Source: Pinus tabuliformis
Lineage: Eukaryota > Streptophyta > Pinopsida > Pinales > Pinaceae
Direction of reading: 5' to 3'
Length of the DNA: 64,000 nucleotides
NCBI GenBank assembly: GCA_031772625.1
Contig: CM062804.1
Span: forward strand, 281,064,598-281,128,597
Shown here piece after piece: positions 57,955-64,000 of this stretch. Made by a program: the position numbers and the translations under genes. Below the pieces are notes generated by a model that saw nothing but the letters and a program-made list of their open reading frames with translations, had not been told where the DNA came from and did no database searches. Within the stretch, counting starts at the first letter, position 1. Each line of letters starts with the position of its first letter.

Positions 57955-60900
57955 CATAAAACTCAAAAATTCCTGGGGATTGGATCAAATATTGGGGGTC
58001 GAGATTTACTCTTCTCAACTTGGATCAGAGCTAAATATCTTGAATGTATATGGTTTGTGTTAGTATAGTCTCACATTTTGTAACTCTTTATTTATTAAAT
58101 CCTTCGTGAAGGCCTCAAATTTGGTGATGGGAGGGGATATGAACTTCTCTGTAGACATGTCAGAGACTTGGGGGCCTCATGTTCAAGAACACACTCTAGT
58201 TGGCTACTTTAAAAATAAACTCATGATGGGGAATCTCATTGATGTAAACTTTATAAAATCCCAACCCACTTGGAGGAATCAGTGAATGGGAGAGGCTCGG
58301 GTTGCTAAGAGATTGGACCGGTTTCTGATGATGGAGGATTTGGTCAACAATTTAACTTTATTCAAAAAATGGATTGGATCTAGTGGTGATTCTGATCATT
58401 TTCCTACTATCCTCGAACTGAAATGTCCTTGTAGAAATCCAGCCTCCCCTTTTAAATTCAATCCTAAATGGCTAAAATACCTTGCATATAATACCTTAGT
58501 TAATGAAACATGGAGGCTTGTAACTGATGATCAGGTCCTATCATCAGCCGATATTTTCATGGGAAAACTCAAACAGTTGAAACAGGAAACAATAGCATGG
58601 GAAAAGGGAAAAAGGAGAAAAGGAATAGGGAAGAAGTCACACTTTAACATATAAAGGAAACAATTGAGACCCTCTAAAGTCCAGAGGTGGATGGCTATGA
58701 GACACAAGTGAAAAAGGAAAGAATCAAACAACTGGAAATTTCAAAAAGTAATATATTGAGAGGAATGGAGGAGCAGTAGAGACTCAAAAGTATAGAAACA
58801 TGGCTCTCAGTTAGTGATGAAAACACATAATTATTTCAAAATTATGCGAAATATAAAAAGAATTGCAATACTATCTAGGAAATGCAATGATCTAAGGGAG
58901 GAATAGAAAAATCCTTTGATGAGATAGTAGGCCTGGGTAGGGACCACTTTAAAGGCATGTTCAGAGCTCCAAAAGAAGCCACCAGAGGCTATTCAAGTGG
59001 CTCAATTGTTTCCCAGATGTGTGGAATAAAAGGAAAATGGTATGATAATGACATTTTCTACAAAGGGAGAAGTCGAAGGAATTCTCAAAAAAATGCAGAA
59101 GGATAAGAGTCTAGGGCCTGATGGATGGACGGTAGAACTCTTCCAACACTTTTTTGAGCTTATGGGGGATGAATTAATAGTGTGGTGGAGGAATCGAGAG
59201 TTAGAGGATCAATACATGAACCATCCAACTCAAATTTCATAACCCTCATCCCTAAAACTGATGATCCAAAGCATTTTGAGGAATTTGGGCCTATTTATCT
59301 TTGTAATTGTATCTATAAAATCATAGCAAAATTATATTTCTATGCCTAAAACCCATCCTCTTCAGGAACATCTCAAGAGAACAATTCAGATTCTTGGATG
59401 GAAGAAAGATACATGAAGCCATCGGAGTTGCTCAGGAATCCATGCATAGTATGAAAAGGAGCAAGAAAAAAGAGTTAATCGATCTACGGTTCAACATTGG
59501 TTTCATAAATTAGGTCATGGGATGCATTACAAATGTAAGATTTTCCATACTTATCAACGGAGTTGCTTCCCCCTTTTTTTATAGCCGGAGAGGGCTAAGG
59601 CATGGATGCCCCCTACCATCCTTGTTGTTCTTACTAGCAACTGAAGGTCTTAGTCAGCTAATCATTGTAGCAAAGCACAAAAGGGAGATAAAATGGATCA
59701 CAGTAGCTACAAATTTTTCCATTACCCATCTCCTTTTTGTAGATGATATCCTCTTGTTCAATAATGGGGTGAGAGAAGACATCTAAAAAATGAAAATCAC
59801 AATTGATCTTTTATTAAAAGCTACAGGAATGAGCATAAACAAAAAGAAATATTGCATAGTTTATGATGGTTGCTTGGTGGTGGAGATAAAGAGACTCACT
59901 ACAAGCCTCCCTTATCTAGAAATGCATATGATTGAAAACTTCAAATACTTAGGCTTTCACCTGAAGCCAGATAACTATAGAAAACATGACTGGCACTCAC
60001 TATTGGAAAAATTTGAAAAGAGGTTTAAACACTAGAGCTATAAGTGGCTTTCAAGGGCTGGTATGTTGGTACTAATCAAATCAGTTCTAATGGCCATTCT
60101 GGTTTACTGGATTGCCCTCACATGGGTACCAAAAGGAATTTTAGATCAGATTAGGAAACTGTGTGGGTAGTTTATGTGGGTTGGTTCAAAAAAGGAGGGT
60201 GTCCTTCCATAGGTTGCTTGGGACAAAATAGCCATCCCAAAGGCTTGGATAGGATGGCGTATTAAGGATCTCCCCATTCTCGTATTCCCACTAGTGGCAA
60301 AATCGGTATGGAAGCCGATAACAAAGGAAAACGTTTGGAGAGTGGTAGTAAAGAAAATATATAGACCCTCAACCTATGAAGGAGTGGATTTGGAGAGTAA
60401 CTAAAAAACTAGCCAATGCATCATCAATATGGAAGGCTACTCTAGAATCAATAGGCATAATTTAAGAAGGGTTGGCTTGGATGGCTAGGAATGGCGAAAA
60501 TGTAAGAATAGGGGATGAATAACAGGTGGGATACAACGAAGAATTTTCTCTCCTGAGGGAGATCAAGGAGTTCCTACCTTAACCAGATTGCGACAAAGAG
60601 TCCTCTCTTTGGAAACAAGGTTGGAAAACTACTGAAGCCATTCAAATTCATCTGTGCTGGAGAGGTATATGGAAGTCCTTCATTAGAGACATTATTTGAT
60701 CAAATATCAGGTTAAGATACTGTCCAGATGAGCTTCGGTGTGTACATTCCCCAAATGGCCTATACTCCCCAAAATATGGCTACGATTACCAAATTGAAAG
60801 AAGATTACAAGGAGGCCAGCAATGGTTGTGGAGATCCCTCTCATAGCTAAAGTGCACAACAAAAGCAAGGTTTCTCTTTTGGTGTCTCCTTAAGAGTAAA

Positions 60901-62030
60901 GTTCCTACGTGGGATAATCTACATAGAAGGAACAAGAATGGACCTAGATGGTGTACACTTTGCAAAAATTTAGAAGAATCTACAAACCATGTTTTCCTAG
61001 TCTATCCTTTCACTTCAAAAGTTTGGGAGCTTGCATTGGATCTCATGGGAATCAGGTGGGGTTGGAGAGGGTAGTCTCTCATGGAGGCTTGGAAACGCTG
61101 GTGGCAAGAAAATCAAGAGGAAAATCCAAAAAATATTCCACCCATCATTTCCTGGGACATTTGGTTGGCTAGAAATAAATGGATATTTATGGATGTCCCT
61201 TTGGCACCATACCTCATTTCAGTCGAATACGCATCATTTTTCTCTCCTCCCATTGACTACTTCCCCACAAATCTCCTAAATCATAAAGGAAGAAGAGATA
61301 AACCCTCTTATAACCTAGGCTTATTTTGACAGAGCATCTAATGCTCAAAATAGATGTGGGGCAAGACTAGTCATTTATCATAAAGAACACAGGTACTGGA
61401 AATCCTCAATAGGCCTTGGGGAAGGAACAAACGACTTTGCAGAGCTCCAAACACTGAAACTATTGTTGTGTTGGATCATGGAATTATGGATTTATTATGT
61501 GCAAAACCACATTATGTTCCCAATTATTCAAGAAATTTTACAAATTAAAATGATTTTTCATTACATAGCTGTTTTTCACACCTACAGGGCGCTGGACACC
61601 ATAATATATTTCCTTTCTAAGGAAGGTCTACAATAGGATCTAGGCACTTGGAGAGTATCAGCATATGAGGATGGTATGATTCATGTGTCGAATCAACCAC
61701 CCTATATCAGATGAGATGATACCTTTTATCTTCTATACAAACCTTGGAGTACCATCAAGGCTTTACTTTTATGTTTTTGTTTTTCTAATTATGCTTACAA
61801 TATACTTTTTGCATTTTTGTATGGATACTCGATCTATTTCATCAAACATTGATGTAAAACTTATTTACAAGATGGTTGTTTTCTCCAATGTTGGGGAGGC
61901 CCTGCTATGTTATTTCTCTTATGGTTTTTTTGATACTGTGATGATGATAGAGAAACAACTTAGTCCTTTTGGGGAGGGTGTGTTTTATATGTCTTCATGG
62001 AGGTTCTGGTTTTTTGCAACAATGTGAACA
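57955..62030 (+). mobile_element. LINE 3' half (unit 2), fuller than unit 1
   Basis: Endonuclease (to about 58654) with Gly-Gly-Asp-Met-Asn-Phe and Ser-Asp-His-Phe-Pro-Thr. RT (58655-60036): Asp-Lys-Ser-Leu-Gly-Pro-Asp-Gly-Trp at about 59100, Arg-Gly-Leu-Arg-His-Gly-Cys-Pro, then Leu-Phe-Val-Asp-Asp-Ile-Leu-Leu-Phe at about 59740. Thumb and connector to about 60880. zf-RVT (60885-61250) with Trp-Cys-Thr-Leu-Cys, then His-Val-Phe, and Trp-Leu-Ala-Arg-Asn-Lys-Trp. RNase H remnant at 61320-61640, then the conserved tail. An ~85-bp RT segment present in unit 1 (about 25930-26010) is missing near 59474. Frameshifts and stops make it inactive. Confidence 0.8.
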
Positions 62031-63870
62031 ATAGACTTAAATTAGATATTGAAAATTAATTCAATTAGCAAAATGGTCATTTACTTTTAATAAATTTAAA
62101 AAATTAGATTCGTTCATGTGACCAATTTCTTAGGGATGTGTGATTATTCCAATTCTAATAAGTTCCTCCATGATAAGTTCCTCATTATTATTTATAACAT
62201 TCATTTATGTAGAAGAAAATTTTATTTACAAAATGGTCCATTTTACAATAAGATGTGTAATTCCCTTTTTTTTCTCAAATTAAAGTCGACCCATGTCAAA
62301 ATAGCGAAAGGACAAATGTCAAATGGAGGTGAAAAATGTAGACAATGAGGAGTACCTACTAAGTATATGATATGCATTTATAGTTTGGAAAATTTTCATG
62401 TTATTGAATTGTTGAGAGAAATTTAATATATATATATATATATAAACGATTAAGAGTATGTATTTCTTTGGTAAATTGTTATAAGTTTAAATTCAAAGAA
62501 GATTAAAATATATAAACCTTTATAAAGTTTAAATGAAAAAAATCTCATATATCAATTTAATATATAATTTAGCCATAATCTTAAAATTAAATTATCATTA
62601 TTATTATTATTATTCTTTTACAAAAACATTAAAAATAAATAAATAACAAACTTAAATTTAATTGAATTAACAAAATGGTCCATTACTTTTAATAAATTTA
62701 AGAAATTAGATTAGTGAGGTTCCCACCCTCCAATTTCACAGGGATTTGAGATTATTCCAATTCTAATAAGTTTCTCCATGCTAAGTTCCTAATTATTATT
62801 TATAACACTCGTACATATATAAGAAAATTTTATTCGAAAAAATGGTCCATATTACAATAAGATGTGTAATTCTTTTTTTTTCTTTAGTTAAAATTGACCC
62901 ATGTCAAAACATGAAGGACAAATGTCAAATGGAGAAGAAAAAGGTAGACAATACAAAGCCCAAAGGACCACCTACTAGGGTTGGAATTTCAAAAAAGACT
63001 AGCGCTTCAAATTTGAATTTTTTCAGAGTTTCCAACCTGTTTTCATAGTTTCAAGGGAGATTTTTGAGGGTTTTGTAAATTTTTAACCTGTATTTCAAGG
63101 GCAAATCATTTCAAGGGAGATTTTTGAGGGCTTTGTAATTTTTTAACCTGTATTTCAAGGGCAAATCATCCCATTATAGGCAATTTGCCCCTCAAATTCC
63201 AACCCTGCAGTACCTACTAAATATATAATATGACTATTGAATTGTTTATTTTACATATATTTTTTTTGTATGTAGAATGCAGAAATTATAAATATCAATT
63301 TCATATTAACAAAGTATATATACAAAGGAGTATGTATTTCTTTGGTAAAATGTTATAGTTTCAAATTCAGAAAAGATTAAAATATATATACCTTTATAAG
63401 CTTTAAATTAAAAAATCTCATATATCAATTTAATATCTAATTTAGCCATAATCTTAAAAATAAATAAATTCCAACTAGCTCCTACACCCACCAATTTCCT
63501 AGGGATTTTGGATTATTCTAATTATAATAAGTTCTTCATTATTATTTATAACATTCTTTTTATATAGAGAAAAAAATATTTAGTAAAATGGTCCATTTTA
63601 CAATAAGATGTGTAATTCTTTTTTTTCCTTAAGTTAAAGTTTATACATGTGAGAAGCGCAGAAAGACAAATGTTAAATGGAGATGAAAAAGGTTGACAAT
63701 GACTATCCTCACCATTTTCAAAAAGAGAACAACTATAATGTAAAAATAGAAAAAATTTACAAACCCTAAGTCTATTGGTTGTTGGGATTATAAATATGGA
63801 TGGTTTACAAAAAATTTCATGCTATTAAAAAGTTCGTAGAGATGAGTTTGAGAGAAAACTATGGTGTAAG
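62031..63870. repeat. AT-rich spacer of unit 3, expanded
   Basis: The block 'aaaatggtccattttacaat' or its close variant, followed by 'aagatgtgtaatt' and a T-run, occurs near 62231, 62840 and 63587, and the 'ttccaattctaataagtt' block precedes each. The spacer is thus built of two to three repeats of about 600-750 bp and is longer than in units 1 and 2. No genes; two short open frames here are not supported. Confidence 0.7.
62977..63206. mobile_element. Small terminal-inverted-repeat element (MITE-like), 230 bp
   Basis: AGGGTTGGAATTT at 62977-62989 and its exact reverse complement at 63194-63206 bound 230 bp of non-coding sequence. Inside is a 60-bp tandem duplication (63049-63108 and 63109-63168). 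No clear flanking target duplication was found ('cctact' occurs near both ends but not adjacent on the right). Unit 2 retains only the right end. Confidence 0.5.
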
Positions 63871-63872
63871 TT

Positions 63873-64000
63873 TTCTTCATTTTCTGTTTACTCTTGCTGC
63901 GTGCTTGAGTATTCTGAAACCAATAAAACACATTTTTTGCTTCTACTTTGCCGTGTTGTTTGAGCAGAGTGGTAATCTCATTTATTCGAGAGCGACTAGG
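63873..64000 (-). pseudogene. WOX homeobox gene, unit 3 copy (3' deleted, runs off window)
   Basis: From about 63873 the sequence is that of the homeobox core on the minus strand (Trp-Phe-Gln-Asn-Thr-Gln and the preceding helix), identical in kind to 29945-30070. To its left it joins directly to spacer sequence equivalent to 28650, so about 1.3 kb holding exon 3, exon 2, both introns and the end of exon 1 is missing. The 5' part of exon 1 and the promoter lie beyond the window. Without the WUS-box exon it cannot make a normal protein. Confidence 0.85.

Larger units (their letters stand above)
27606..62030. repeat. Tandem segmental duplication, unit 2 (34.4 kb; ~28.6 kb without the private insertion)
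   Basis: Second complete copy of the array unit, collinear with 223-27605. It differs by a private 5.86 kb chromovirus insertion (45125-50978), a fuller LINE, an intact WOX gene, and several small indels including a poly(G) expansion. The sequence beyond 62030 starts another unit. Confidence 0.9.

Noticed and set aside
1-64000. tRNA or rRNA genes
   Set aside because: No cloverleaf or rRNA-like sequence was recognised; tRNA-like words such as TGGTATCAGAGC are primer-binding sites next to LTRs.

Overview
This window looks like nuclear DNA of a seed plant, most likely a gymnosperm and probably a conifer. The basis is a plant-specific WUSCHEL-related homeobox (WOX) gene with a WUS-box, set in AT-rich, intron-compatible sequence and buried in nested plant LTR retrotransposons and a plant L1-type LINE with a C-terminal RNase H. 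The species cannot be read from the sequence alone.

The dominant structure is a tandem array of very large repeat units. Taking the end of the LINE tail as the reference point (222, 27605, 62030), the window holds the tail of unit 0 (1-222), all of unit 1 (223-27605, 27.4 kb), all of unit 2 (27606-62030, 34.4 kb, or about 28.6 kb without a private 5.86 kb insertion) and the head of unit 3 (62031-64000). Each complete unit has the same order: AT-rich spacer with internal repeats; a WOX gene on the minus strand; an AT-rich block; two nested Ty1/copia remnants; about 2.3 kb of unidentified sequence; the 5' half of a LINE; an 11.9 kb Ty3/gypsy element with both LTRs and a CATAA target-site duplication; and the 3' half of the LINE.

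Only unit 2 carries an intact WOX gene. It is modelled as three exons on the minus strand (30173-29843, 29750-29698, 29578-29192; 256 codons), with a homeodomain in exon 1 and a WUS-box in exon 3. The unit 1 copy is a pseudogene (2-bp deletion, 139-bp tandem duplication, lost splice donor). The unit 3 copy has lost the 3' end of exon 1 and everything downstream through a deletion. The neighbourhood is therefore one of gene duplication followed by decay.

Inside the gypsy element of unit 2 sits a younger chromovirus (45125-50978; 333-bp LTRs differing at 6 positions; TGCTC target-site duplication). Its single uninterrupted 1497-codon gag-pol has every expected catalytic motif, so it may be autonomous. 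The older 11.9 kb host element is riddled with stops. Many of these are TAG where the sister unit still has CAG, a pattern expected from deamination of CHG-methylated cytosine. That element also carries a 129-codon ORF and a further ORF of about 938 codons downstream of integrase.

The order of events readable from the window is: LINE insertion, then the 11.9 kb gypsy element into the LINE endonuclease, then a 61-bp deletion in its 3' LTR, then tandem duplication of the whole block, then WOX decay in units 1 and 3, the chromovirus insertion in unit 2, and separate LINE deletions. No rRNA, tRNA, CRISPR or bacterial features were seen.
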